Positions 13,311 through 25,153 of a DNA stretch of 64,000 nucleotides are shown here, one piece after another. The notes under the pieces are model-generated. The model was not told the DNA's origin and did no database searches. It was given only the letters and a program-made list of their open reading frames with translations. Source of the stretch: Ziziphus jujuba (taxonomy: Eukaryota > Streptophyta > Magnoliopsida > Rosales > Rhamnaceae); NCBI RefSeq assembly GCF_031755915.1, contig NC_083388.1:16059001-16123000 (forward strand), written 5' to 3'. The first letter of the stretch is position 1. Each line of letters opens with the position of its first letter. The position numbers were made by a program, and so were the translations under genes.

Positions 13311-13436
13311 GAAGTGCAAAATGGTTTATGTGAGATTTGAAAAGTTTATATGGTTCGTGGGAAGGCTTAGTGATCATGACGGGTGGTTCATCAACTTGTG
13401 TTTAAGAGGTAAATTATGGTTAATATGGTGCAAACT

Positions 13437-13582
13437 GAAATTATCATGTGAATTCACGGGAAAAAAAAAAAAGAAAAAAAAGAAAAAAAAGAAAAAAAGA
13501 AAAAAAAGAAGCAATTTAAAATTATCATGCGAATTCACCAAAAGAAGGAAAAAAAAGAAAAAAAGAAAAGAAAAAAAAAAGT
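13437..13582 (+). repeat. A-rich (AAAAAAG)n tract between two short direct repeats
   Basis: Two copies of a roughly 20-base unit containing AAATTATCAT(G)(T/C)GAATTCAC lie at about 13437-13457 and 13517-13538, separated and followed by poly-A with regularly spaced G. It looks like an expanded, partly duplicated microsatellite. The lysine-rich reading frame through it is an artefact. Confidence 0.6.
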
Positions 13583-13727
13583 AACGTTATGGGCCACCAA
13601 ATTTGTTTTGACTTAGATAGTAAATGAGATGACAGCTGTGAAGTGATACCGCACCTTTTTTTCTAAAATAAAAGTTATTGTAACCTGATTGAAAAATAAA
13701 ATATAAATGGGATGACAATTTATTAAT

Positions 13728-14621
13728 GGGCGTGTTTGAGGGTGGCTTTTGGACGTCTGTCAATAATAAAATAAGCATTTGTAATTATGTTTGATAGCAA
13801 AAATAATGTGTATTTTTGGAAATTTAAAAAAATATTAAATGAGCTTTTTAAATAAGCACAAAATTGGTATTTTTTCAAATAAATGTTTTGAAAGAGAAAA
13901 TTTATTTGAATGAGAAAATAGGAAAGTACCAATATATTAATTAAAATATTAAAATAAACTCATCTTATTTTATAATTTTACTAGATTATTTTTACATTGA
14001 ACTTCTCCCATTTGGACGGCTTGTCCAACGTCTTCTTGTGGTATCATTTTTTCTTCATAATAATCATTTTCATTTGTTTAGTTTTTGCATTTTATATATT
14101 TTTCTTCTACTCATATAAAATATTTTCTTGTATGGTCTTTTTTTCATTTACTTGGCATTATGTTATTATTATTGTTATGATGATGATGATGATGAAGAAG
14201 TGGATGCATTGACATGTAACATTATTTTAACACATGACGTGTTGTTTTTATTTTTTATTTTTAATAAATGCATGAATAAATTTTAGTAGATTACTTTTTT
14301 ATACCGATTTTAGCATATACTTCCATAATATACATATGTACATATGAAGAATTGACATATAATAAACAATTTAAAAAATATTTTTATTGCTGAATAATAA
14401 TTTTTTTTAATACTTTAGTAGTACTTTTTTGCTAATTTGTCAGTATTTAAAATGCTTTTTAATCAAACAACCAAATACTATATATTTTGTTAAAGCATTT
14501 TTAATTGTGGGTAACCAAACATTACACTGCTTTCTGTGAAGCACCTTTTAATGAAAAGACTACGGAAAAGATGTGCTATGAAAAATAAATGCTTATAAAA
14601 AAAACACTTCCAAACACGTCC
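13728..14621. mobile_element. MITE-like DNA transposon, 894 bp
   Basis: The left end GGGCGTGTTTG (13728-13738) and the right end CAAACACGTCC (14611-14621) are inverted repeats with one mismatch over 11 bases, and weaker similarity continues inwards (both sides reach an AAGCATTT about 40 bases in). Each end is flanked by AAT (13725-13727 and 14622-14624), a possible 3-base target duplication. The interior is AT-rich with no transposase. Size, ends and a 3-base duplication fit a PIF/Harbinger-type or hAT-type non-autonomous element; the superfamily is not certain. Confidence 0.55.
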
Positions 14622-15477
14622 AATGATTGACAAATTAATATAATTTAAGATATGAAAAGTGAGCTCACTAAATTGATGCTGCATTTTTTATTTTTCGGTA
14701 AACAGATAGCAATTTGGTAATAAAGATTTGGCAAATAAATTTGATGATTTTAATATTCTTGGAAAATATGAGGGAAAAAAAAGGTCAATTATGAATAGAT
14801 CTTTTACATGCAAAGAATGATAATAAAATAATTTTCATAACAAAATGGTAATTACTCCTAGAAATAAAAAAGAAATATTTCAATGGAATGAAATTGTGTA
14901 TGTTTGTAGGATTAATTATGATTAAGTTTGAAAGCATAGTTAAATAGAAAATATGTAAATAATACATGTTTATAAATTGTTTTATTTATTTAAAACATAT
15001 GGATAAAAATTCTCCCAAAAATACATAAACAAAAGAATTTATAAATTTGATATGTATAACCTACGATATTGATAAAAAAAATAAAAAATATGAGACTAAT
15101 AATATGGATATCCAGGATACATTAAAATTAGTTATTTTTAGTATACATGATAAAAATATAATTATTAATAAGATAATAATAATTTAATATATTTAAAAAT
15201 AGTAAATAAATTAAAAGAATAAAAAAATAAAATTAGACGTCCTTCTAATACACATTTTTTTTATATTGTCATAAAAGAGTAAAAAAAATAACTAAAAATA
15301 TTTATTTTTTAAAAAATACATGTTTTTTGACTTGTATAATACAATAATAATATATGTTTTAATTTTTTTTTTTTAAAAATTTTACTTTCATGCAATTAAA
15401 ATTCGTACGGAAAATGATATTTAAAAAAATAAAATAAAATACATAAGTTCACGAATTTACTGCGGTTGAAAGAACAA
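14622..15477. other. AT-rich intergenic DNA, no gene seen
   Basis: Strongly A/T-rich with stop codons in every frame. No RNA gene, inverted repeat pair or protein similarity that I can recognise. Confidence 0.55.
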
Positions 15478-16036
15478 GCCCGAACCCAGGCAGGGTGTAG
15501 GGGAGGCATGCCCCCCTTCAATTAGTTAATAACGAAATAATTATATAATTAAAACAAAATCTGTAGTTATTTATAAATAATATTCATTTAATTATTATTT
15601 TATGTTGTTTTAATTATGGAGATGCCAATTCTTCATTTTAATGATTAATTTTGTTTTATTTTTCTAGTTTATTTTGGTTAACTAATTTCTAACAAAATCT
15701 AAAATAATTATTTTCTCTTTCTTTAAACTATACATTTTTATGTGGATTTTTAATTTATTTATTGTGAATGTCAAATCATTGTCAAAATATTGAAATCATA
15801 TTGTTTTAAAAAAATAAAATTAGAGAAAAATAAAAAAAAAATTATTCAATTTATTAAAAGATTCTAATTAGTTGGGCTAGCTACAATATAGAAAAAATGT
15901 TATGTAATAAAAATGTCCAAAATTCCCCCCTCCTCTACCCCCAAAAAGGGAAAAAAAAAACACAGAAAAAAAAAAAAGTGCCATTATATTACAATAGAGT
16001 GCCCCCTTGAAAATAAAACCTCGGTCTGTCACGGTG
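15478..16036. mobile_element. Possible degraded hAT-like non-autonomous element
   Basis: The left side has a G-rich segment followed by GGCATGCCCCCCTTCAA (about 15508-15524). The right side has GTGCCCCCTTGAAAATAAAA (about 16001-16020) followed by CCTCGGTCTGTCACGG. These resemble the paired, inverted G-run and C-run ends of a common group of plant hAT-type elements. The match is loose and no target duplication could be confirmed, so the limits are approximate. Confidence 0.3.
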
Positions 16037-17040
16037 AAAGGATATATTCTTTGTTTTGGTGCAAGAAGTTTAACCAAATTCATATTATTGCATGATGGAG
16101 CTAAAATAAAATTAAGGATATTTTTAGCAATGATTACTAAACTATAACACAATTCTTTTTTTTTTTTTTGGCTTAAAAAACTATAACACAATTCACACTT
16201 TAGTTTTTGATCTTTTATTATTATTATTATTATTTGGCAATAATGTTCTTAAACTTATTAGAACAGTGTACCTTTCCCCCAATTCAAATTTTCCATCCAA
16301 AAATTATCAGAAGATGCAATTATGGCTTTTTTTTTTTTTTTTAAAGACAATTTTGTTATTTTACAAGCTTTAATATCCAAATAAATTTTTTCCACAAAAC
16401 GCAAGATTCCTTTCCTGCAAAACCGATCTTCCAAATCAGCAACATCCGCAAAAAAATTCATTTACAATTGCTGAAGCTTGTAATCAAGACACAAATTTAG
16501 AGAATACAATTTAATATATATTGATTACGTATATTAGTTTTCACTTGTTCTTGTTCTATATTAATACATCAAAACTCAAAAGACATAGAATTTATATGTA
16601 AAGAAACTTTTAATGATCCTATATGCACAAAGACTATCAAGTAATTTTATACCCATCTTTTGATATTTTCCTTCTTTTTTGACATTCTCTTCATTCCCTG
16701 AAACACTACCAGTTCTACACTGATACCACCACCAAGAATACCCTTTATTCATTTGTTTCTTTTTCCATTTATATTTTTTTGTCATTCTTTCTCTATAATT
16801 CTATTAGTGGATAAGGGGTTTAAATTAGGGATCTAACTTTAGTGTGATTCTATTCACATAATAAAAATTATGAGTTATACTACATTTTACACACACCCAT
16901 ATCAAATTTGATTTTTATTTTCTATATTAATAAAATATGTCTATTTTACCTTCAATAAAATAAAATAAACTTAAATACATTACATTTTTTAAATACCAAA
17001 AACCTCCAAATTTATGAACGGGAAATACCAGGCAATATTT

Positions 17041-17044
17041 CCCC

Positions 17045-17065
<21 letters not shown>
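17041..17065 (+). repeat. Poly-C homopolymer, 25 bases
   Basis: An uninterrupted run of 25 C followed immediately by 13 A. Long C/G homopolymers are rare in AT-rich plant DNA, and on the minus strand this is a G25 run able to form a G-quadruplex. It may also be a sequencing or assembly artefact in length. Confidence 0.8.
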
Positions 17066-17075
<10 letters not shown>

Positions 17076-17538
17076 AAAGGACAATCTTCAAAGAATATTC
17101 AAAGAAAAAAAAAAAATCGTCTTTTCCAACTAGGACCTCTTTCTCTTTGGTCTACCGTCTCGATAATTGAACAATTTCGCTTCCACTCTCAATTTATTAA
17201 CAAATCAACTACTTCCTCCCTAAAAAACACACAGTGAATTTAATCATTACATTTTTTTTATTAATTGAGATTAATAGCAATTATGCAACAACCAATATTT
17301 TCCATGGGCCCTGTGATAGTATTCAAGAGTGAAAATATAGAGCATCAAAGTTGCATGTGAGGCTACTAAATTATGGTGTGTAAACTTAAGAGATTAATGG
17401 TTTGATTGATAGAAGCTTCTTTTTTTTTTTTTTTTAAATTTATTTTTTAAATAATTTTTTTTTATTTTTATTTTTTGTTTATAGTAATGGATTTATGGGT
17501 ATATTATTGAAGGTTTTTGAAAAGAAAGTTAAAAAAAT

Positions 17539-17541
<3 letters not shown>

Positions 17542-17577
<36 letters not shown>
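17542..17577 (+). repeat. (GA)n microsatellite
   Basis: A pure GA dinucleotide repeat of about 17 units. Confidence 0.85.
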
Positions 17578-17580
<3 letters not shown>

Positions 17581-18186
17581 ATTAGTAGTAGACGATGTAG
17601 TTGGAGGCCTGGAGATAGATCTGTAATGGAAATTGAATATTTTCTATTTTTGGTGAAAGCTTGTAGCTAGAGAAAAAAAAAAAAAAAAAAGAAAAAGAAA
17701 AAACCAAAAAGTTAAGGTGTTGAAGCTTGTGTTGCTGATTTGTCTTTTTTAATCTTATGTGTATTTATAGAGTGTAGTGTATTAAAATTTGATTTTATTT
17801 TGTTTAAATACTTGGGAGTATTTCTTACATTTTATTAATGGGTATTTCTAAAATATAAAAATATTATTAAAATTGTAGTGTGGTTAAATATTTTCGTAGT
17901 ATTAATAGAATCACCTTTAACTTTAACTTTAATCTAAAATATTGAAGGGGATTAAAACTTATGAAAATGATAACCATTGCCCTTAGAAAAGATGCAATGC
18001 GTACGCCTTTTTCATTAATAATTTGGGTGTAAATTTAAGTTTGTCCAAAGAATACGCCAGTCTACTAAGTTTAACAACGTAATTGCCAAAAATTTAATAA
18101 TAAAAAATTTAGGGATCAAAATGTGAATCTCGATGTAGCTTAGAGATCATTTGTGAAATCTCCTATAAATTTAAGTAATCGGACTT

Positions 18187-20770
18187 TGTAACAACCCACA
18201 AAAGTTAATACCCAAATTTCACAAATTTGACTAGATTTGACAAATTGGACCCATGTGTGGGTCAAAAGATTAACATTTTGTATGGTCAAGTTTTGATTTG
18301 ACCATAATATTATTGTATAGAGCTTGTAAAGGAGTTTACAAACTGACAGTATACTTAACAGAGACACAGTTTGAAAAATATGAATTTATGAATTTTTATA
18401 TTTCATTATTTTAACAGTGTGGGTATCATTATTAATATTAATAAACAGCTTAAAAATACCCAAAAAGTTCCCAAGATTCCGCCCAATCCCATGAACACTG
18501 ATCATGCTTCCTCCCTTACATGATCAAGGCTGGCAACCCCTCGTCATTGTATAAATTTGGCAATTACTCCCAAGCCTAACCTCTGTTCATCTCATCGCCC
18601 GTACCACTATTTTACCCACCCCTTAATCAGCTAAAAAAAATAAAATTGCTAGAAAAGTGCCCCATGCTTTAGGACCAAGCTTGAAAAGCCAACATTTGGC
18701 ATTGCTTCTATCACCAAATTTTGACCACATTCAAGCCGTGGGACTACCCTAATTCACTTATCTTGGACCCTTTTTGATTTTCTGATCATCATTGGCGCTA
18801 ATTGACTGAGATGAGTTCATCATTGTGTTACCCATCTCATGGGTTTTCCATTAATGCATGGATTGCCCTTAATTATTAAGTTTTGAGTAATTACCCAATA
18901 TAAGTTAATTTATGTAAATACTTAGTGAAATTGGATGATATAGGATTAAATTCTCACTAGTAATATGTTCTTAAAGATTATTAAGAGCTAATAGAAGATT
19001 TAGTTTCATAAAATTGACCATAGGTTGAGAAATCTCAATTTTGAATATTGCATCCAATGGGTTTACAGTGCAATTAGACCACTTAGTATCCAATTTTTGT
19101 AACCTTAAAAGTTGTAGAATTAATTCTAAGACTTTTGACACACACTAATATCTTTAGATATACATTTTTAGAAGCCTAAATAATATTTTGTATATTTTAA
19201 GCACCCATACTGAACTTGAAAACCATCTTATAGCTGAGCAGGATTGATTAGCTACAGTATCTATGAGTGAAATTATATTTTAGAACTATTTTGGGCAATG
19301 TTAAATGCTAATTTTATTTTTCGAATTCCTATGTGAATTTTGTGTAATTACAACTATGTATATGTGTAAGTCTCTCTCTCTTTCTATATATATATATATA
19401 TATATGAATATAGGTATATGTTTATTCACATGTTCTTAGGAAAATTTTAAATTTTTCTAGACTTAAATTTGCTTATGTTGAAATTGTAGATCATGGCATT
19501 TAAATATTTTGGTTTTTAAATTTATGTTATAGTACATTTGTTATTAGTTTGGTTTTATGAAATGAAAATGATTGGTTTTATTGACGTGATATTGGAAAAT
19601 ACTATTTGACAAATATTGTAAGTGAGAAAATGGAAATGTGGGTTGTTTGTTTATCTTGAACTGCTCGGTGAAATTGTGAATTGAGGTTGTGGAATATATA
19701 TATATATATATATATAGTTCATATGGTTTAATTGTGATATTAAATATGACTGGATTAGTGTAATATACAATACCAGCGACTATATTGGATATTGGTTATG
19801 GCCATGATATGTATATTTTTCATCATTTATTGTTAAAATACTACTAAATATATTGGATATTAGTTATAGAGTAAATATAAATATATTGGATATTTGTTAT
19901 GACCATGATACGCATATTGCCATCTTTATTAGCATAGAGTGATGATGAAATATTACCATGATGCCTTTAGGATACCAAAGGATTATGATGAGCTTTCCCC
20001 CTCCCATTCTATATCTTGTAGTGCCTTGGATGTCAAGGGCCATTTGATGCAGTATTAGGTATATCTTACTACCAACAGCCTAAATAAATAGATTAATATT
20101 TATGATGTTGATTTATTTATTTATGAAATTATCTATGATTTTGAGTAAATGGTTTTGCACATGGTTTTCGATAATCTATGAAGATGGTTCTTTATAATTT
20201 TAACTTTGGTTATATTTAATGGGTTTTAATGTCGAATTATTTGTCTGATATTGAATTTATTAAATAAAACTTTTGGGTATATGAATATAGGTTTTGTGAA
20301 AAATTTCTAAATGGGGAATATTTCAAAGAGTGATAGCATAAGATTTTGAGAGTAAATAATTTCAAATGTTAAATCGCTATTTTCTTGACAATCAACTCAC
20401 TAAAATATATCTTATTCACTCATTGAGATAACTTATATCATGTTTTATTGTTTTAAATCTATTCCCTTAGGTCCTGATTATCAATTGGCAACTCCCTTGC
20501 GCATCACATCTCTTGTGGCTATCCACATCAATAGCAATATATCTCTTATTTCTATTATCTGACTTATGCTATTTACTCTTCTATCAACCTAACCTTTATA
20601 AAATCCTTTAGTTTGCTTTGATATATTTAGAAGACAATGAGTTGTTATGGTAGATATATTGGAGTGTATTTTTATTTGCAAGAAAATTTTTGGGTTATTC
20701 ATATTTTAGAGGATGGTTTGTAGAGGACTGTTCGATGAGACTTTCCCTAGATAGGGTAGGTCTTGTTAGC
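18187..20770 (+). repeat. 5' LTR of a Ty3/gypsy (Tekay/Del-like) relic
   Basis: The proposed start is TGTAACAACCC at 18187, a start typical of long plant gypsy LTRs. The proposed end is just before a degenerate initiator-methionine primer site, TTGGCATTAGAGC, at 20771-20783 (canonical TGGTATCAGAGC). The resulting LTR of about 2.58 kb is long but normal for this lineage. It contains (TA)n tracts near 19386-19404 and 19697-19715. The reverse-transcriptase relic downstream on the same strand supports the reading. No second LTR is visible in the window. Confidence 0.5.
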
Positions 20771-22325
20771 TTGGCATTAGAGCATTAGTTTAATTGTTTT
20801 TGTGGAGTGGCACTTTTATGTATATCCTATTCCATTCAATATTTTTTAATTATTCTTGACATGGATTCTAGTAGCTTGATGCTGGCTTATGGTGATGTTA
20901 CATTTGGATTGCATCATCGTTTTCTCCTAACTATTGATTTATCCATTCAAAAAAATTGTCTTTTGTCTCAATATTTGATTGGCTGAGTTGTGACATTTGA
21001 GTTGCAACATCCTTTTATGTTTTTCCAAATGTTGTTTTCTCTTTCAGTTAATCAAATCATTGGAATGTGATATTGGAGTCAAATATCTTTTCCTTTTGAT
21101 GATTATGATTTTATAATTTCTTATTATCAATCTGGATATTTGTTTGGCTCGGTTGTGGAATTTGAGTTGCAATTTCGTTTGTATAGAATTCCTTTGTAAT
21201 GGGGTCGAGGACGAGGTAAATGTAGTTCCCAACAAGATCTAGCTAGGAAAAACTGAAGAGCCAGCCTATGGGGATGATACTAGAGAGCATATGACACAAT
21301 CCTATAAGAGAGGTGGTTTTTCTTGGCTTTTTATTGGACAGGCCCAAAGACTTGGTGTAGTAAATTTTATTATATCTATAGAACCTGCAATAGCTTTCCC
21401 TTGGCTAGAGGAAATGTAAGGAAAAGTTGGATTTTTAGAAGACCAGGAGACATCATACATAAGCACATTTTAAGGGTACCTTCATTGTAGAGTTCTGTCT
21501 TCCAGTGAACAAAGACTGAAAAGGTGACAATTACATTGGTTAAATCAAGGTAATATGACAATATCATAGTGAGAGGAGGTTTAACTAGTTGTCAGAGTTC
21601 TACCCTTAGATGATACCTAATGAATGAGAACATCACACTAGAACAACCCACACTTCTTATTAGTCCTTGAGAGGTGCAACCTTAAAGGTCAGAAGGCAGA
21701 TAATTATGTACAAATCAAAATGTCGATCTTTCTAGATTATATTTTTAGGGAACCTCCTTCTGGCTTGATCTGCCATTGTTGCAAGGCATTTACTTGTAAA
21801 AGTTGTATTGGATATTTAGGTCACGTTGTTGATTCCAATGGTAATGAAGTAAGGTAACAAGATGCACCCATTGTGAAAGACTTTTTGGATATATTTCCTA
21901 ATGAACTTCTAGGTTCACTTTGGAAAGGGAAATAGGCTTTGCAATTAATCTAGTTCCTCATACAACTCATATTTCCTTATCATTTTACAAAATGGCCTAA
22001 CAAAGTTGCAAGAATTGAATACACTCGATTGTAGGATTTGGTAAATACGAGTTTATCCAAGTTGGTGTCTCGTTGTGGGCTGCACTAGTGTTGTCACTGA
22101 AAACGAAGAATGACACATGGAGGTTGTGTATAGACTACAAGCAATTAAATAAGGTTAGTATCCGTAATAAATACTCTTTACCCTAGACTGATGACCTGCT
22201 CGATCAGCTTTAGGGTGTTAAAGTGTTCTTTGAAATTGACTTACGACCAGGATACTATCAATTGATGATTTAGGAATCAAATATTCCCAAGACAATATTC
22301 AAGACTTTTGTGATGTTTTTTTCAA
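20771..22325 (+). pseudogene. Ty3/gypsy gag-pol relic (Tekay/Del-like), truncated
   Basis: A gag-like start, ATGGGGTCGAGGACGAGG, is at about 21199. Weak protease-linker similarity (CIGYLGHVVDSNG) is at about 21808-21845. Then come PIVKDFLDIFPNELLG (about 21867-21914) and reverse-transcriptase motifs [21 protein letters not shown] (read as two parts, about 22122-22184), DDLLDQL and FFEIDLRPGYYQL (about 22229-22266). Those motifs are the N-terminal half of a chromovirus reverse transcriptase. Many stops and frame changes interrupt it, and similarity ends near 22325 before the catalytic YVDD box. RNase H, integrase and the 3' LTR are missing. Confidence 0.7.
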
Positions 22326-24059
22326 CTTGTAATTATATAAATCAAGTAGTAAAATAGTTAGGATGAGTAACTAAGTATCATTTCCAATTGAATAAGGGGT
22401 TAATTCAATTTTATTGTTGTATTAATTAAACTAAAGAGTATTCAATGTTGTTGTAGGCAATTGTAAACAAAAGAAAGTTAAAAAAAAAAAAAATTAAAAA
22501 AGAAATCAATGAGAAAGCAAGTAGCAAGTTAGAAACAAGAGAAGTGTGTAATCAAATAATTATGAACATTAAAGCATAAAATCTATAGCCAACTAACCCA
22601 ATTTAATTACCAGCATGCATCTTTTGTTAACCTAGTATTATTTAGCCACACTTAATCATAGAAAAATAAGCCAACCTTACCTTTAGATCTCTCATTTATT
22701 TACACAACGCAACTTCATCTTCTGTTAATTATTAAAGTCATGCAAAAATATTTATTCATTGAACATGGCATAAATTATATAATCTTCCCCGTCTAGTTCC
22801 TTAAGTATATCAACTAAGTAAATTATTGTAAGTCTAATAGTTTTCACCTTCTAGTACCTTAACTCTTTTTCATCATAAAAAACCTATAAGCACACAATAA
22901 TTCATTGAATTAAAAAAAAAATACTAGATTAATAAAGCAGTACTTAATTCTTCATAGTTAAGGTTTTACATCACCCTAACTATGAAGTTTAGTTCATCAT
23001 AAAATTAAATTCAACATCCATAATTAAATAAAAACAAGTTTCATAAAAAAAAGGTTAAAAAAAAGTGTAGAAAATAGAGCCAACTTGATGAAATCCCCAT
23101 GGTAGAATTACTTCAATGGCTGATAGCTTTTTCTCCTTGATTGCTTTCCTTTTCCTAGACAAAATCCTCTCTTGTGTGCTACTATATATTGTGCATGTAT
23201 ATGATGTAGAATGATTTATGGCTGTTGAATTTTAATGCTTTTTATATATAGAATTGAAGCCTTGAATCTTAAGCTAAGTAGGACTAGGGTACTAGCCTCC
23301 ATTCTAAGTTAACTAGGGTTCCAAAACTCAATCAATTGGACAAAAAATGTATGGGCAGCTTCTCTAGGTAATTAAGGATTAGTTTTAGGTCGTTAATTAT
23401 CAATTTTATATGCTGTAATGCTGTCCTTTAAGTTGCCACATGCACACCTAAGTTTTAGGAGTTTTATTTTTCCTAACACTTTTCTTATCTGAACATTCCC
23501 ATTAACCTGCCTTTGACCCACCTTTTAGACATGCAAAAAGTTAGGTCTATGCCTAAGCTTTCCAAAATATATCATAATTAGTATTTCAATACCAGAAAGA
23601 CATTCAAAATTCAATTTTCTCAAAAGACTAGAATTTGCCAAAGCTGTGCATTAAAGTTGACTTTGACTGAAAACTGGTCCTGATTGGATAGTCTAAATGC
23701 ATTCAAACTCAGTGAAGTTGTTCCCCAATGTCTTAAGAAAGTTTTTTTGCTGAAAACACCTCAAAATTCCACTTGTAGCTCAAGATATGACCAAAAAAGT
23801 GATTTGTGCATATTTCTAGCAAACTTTAGAAAACCTTGAAAATAAATGATACTGAATCATTCTTAAAATTCTCAAAATAATTGTTTGAGCTTTTGGAAAA
23901 CCATGTCTACAATTGATCTCCATAATCTTGAATCATTAAAGCTCCATAAAATGCATCTCTTTATACGTAATTACTCCACATTTTAGTTTTTTTACCTAAA
24001 AATAATAAAAACACTAAATAAATAGATTTTCATTCAAAATAATAACATCATAATAAGAA
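22326..24059. other. Unassigned, probably transposon-derived DNA
   Basis: No coding pattern on either strand. It lies between a truncated gypsy relic and a truncated copia relic, so it is probably part of a decayed retroelement or an insertion. I found no LTR ends, tRNA primer site or inverted repeats that would prove it. Confidence 0.4.
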
Positions 24060-24668
24060 AGTAGAAGATATTAAGCATAAAAATATATCCCTTTTCATCC
24101 AATTGTGCAACACTCAACAAGTTTTCACATAATGAAGGCACATATAGAACATTTTGGATAAGTTTTGTACCTTTTTGGTGTTCAATGAGATGTCTCCTTT
24201 TCCTTTTACATCCATGAAGCTTCCATTCCCAATCTTTACCCTTGTCTTGTAGGATTGGTCAAGCTCCATAATGTTGGATTCTTCAAAAGTCATGGGGTGG
24301 AAGCAACCATTATATATGGACCAACAAGACCATTACTTGTAGCTTTAAGGCATGTAGCGACAAATAAAGTCTTGGCCTCCTCATTTACTACATTTGCTTG
24401 TTGCCTTCCTTGCTTGCATACTTTACCAACATGTCCTATTTGTCCACATTTATCATCAGTTGCATCTAGCTTCCAAAAGCACTTATTCGGTGTATGTCCA
24501 TTCTTCTTACAGTGGGGGCATGGTGGATAACCCCCACTATTTTGTTGTTGTCCTCCTTCTTGTTGCCTTGCATTGTTGATGTTGTTGTTATTGAAACTTC
24601 TATAGCCGGTTCCTCCTATGTTCTTATTGTTGTTCTTTTTGTCCTCCTTCTTTTTGTTGTTCCTCCAA
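24060..24668 (-). pseudogene. Ty1/copia gag (zinc knuckle) and protease-linker relic
   Basis: Read on the minus strand, about 24290-24668 encodes an Asn/Gln-rich tail and then a CCHC zinc knuckle CPHCKKNGHTPNKC (C-x2-C-x4-H-x4-C), followed by a second partial knuckle CGQIGHVGKVC. This is typical of copia Gag. Further on (about 24240 down to 24080) comes KIGNGSFMDVKGKGDI, the copia protease-to-GAG-pre-integrase region, after a frame change. Upstream gag is cut off at 24668, where the gypsy element A LTR begins. The knuckle would bind RNA in a working element; this copy is a fragment. Confidence 0.75.
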
Positions 24669-25153
24669 TTCCAAATAGGATTATCATGGGATCCCACATG
24701 TTGCCCTTGCTTGGAGGAAAGAGAAAAAGCCAACTAAGTAAAAGACAATAAAGCCAGCAAGAAAAATAGTAAAACCAGCCAAATTTCCATTCCATGTGCA
24801 CAGCCCTTTTTTGGTTGCATTGGAAGCTACGTTGACTTGATTCCATGATCACTTAGACATATGTATTGAATCTATGAAGCATTGGAACCATTTCATACTA
24901 CCCAGACTCCATAAATGCACAAAAACTGCTACCCGGGTCCGTATTGGCTTCCACCACTTGTTTGCTTAAAATAGATCTTAGATCTTCGAGTATGGACAAA
25001 CCCTCTTGAGAATTAATTACTCCTTTGATAAAGGTAACAAGGTTGTCCTTAAACCTCTTAGCTTGATTCCTAGTGATTGACTCGGTCTTCATTCGTATCG
25101 GGTCAGCACCCCAGTGGGTTATCTGTTGTGCGAGCATAGACAGATTTGCATCA
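24669..25153 (-). repeat. Element A 3' LTR, truncated
   Basis: It matches the right part of the complete LTR at 31058-32179 from TTCCAAATAGG onwards, and its inner end ...TTTGCATCA abuts the polypurine tract complement TTCCCTTCCTCTT. On the minus strand it also encodes the end of pol (KTESITRNQAKRFKDN at about 25090-25040). The outer end is replaced by copia sequence at 24668. Confidence 0.75.

Larger units (their letters stand above)
16037..18186. other. Intergenic DNA with homopolymers and microsatellites
   Basis: No gene is visible. It includes a poly-C run at 17041-17065 directly followed by poly-A (17066-17078), a (GA)n microsatellite at about 17542-17577, and several poly-A/T runs (for example about 16329-16342, 17418-17435, 17672-17690). 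Confidence 0.6.

Noticed and set aside
13321..13584. 87-codon frame with a lysine-rich end downstream of the BEL1-like gene
   Set aside because: The second half is the A-rich microsatellite; the first half has no similarity I recognise and no promoter signal.
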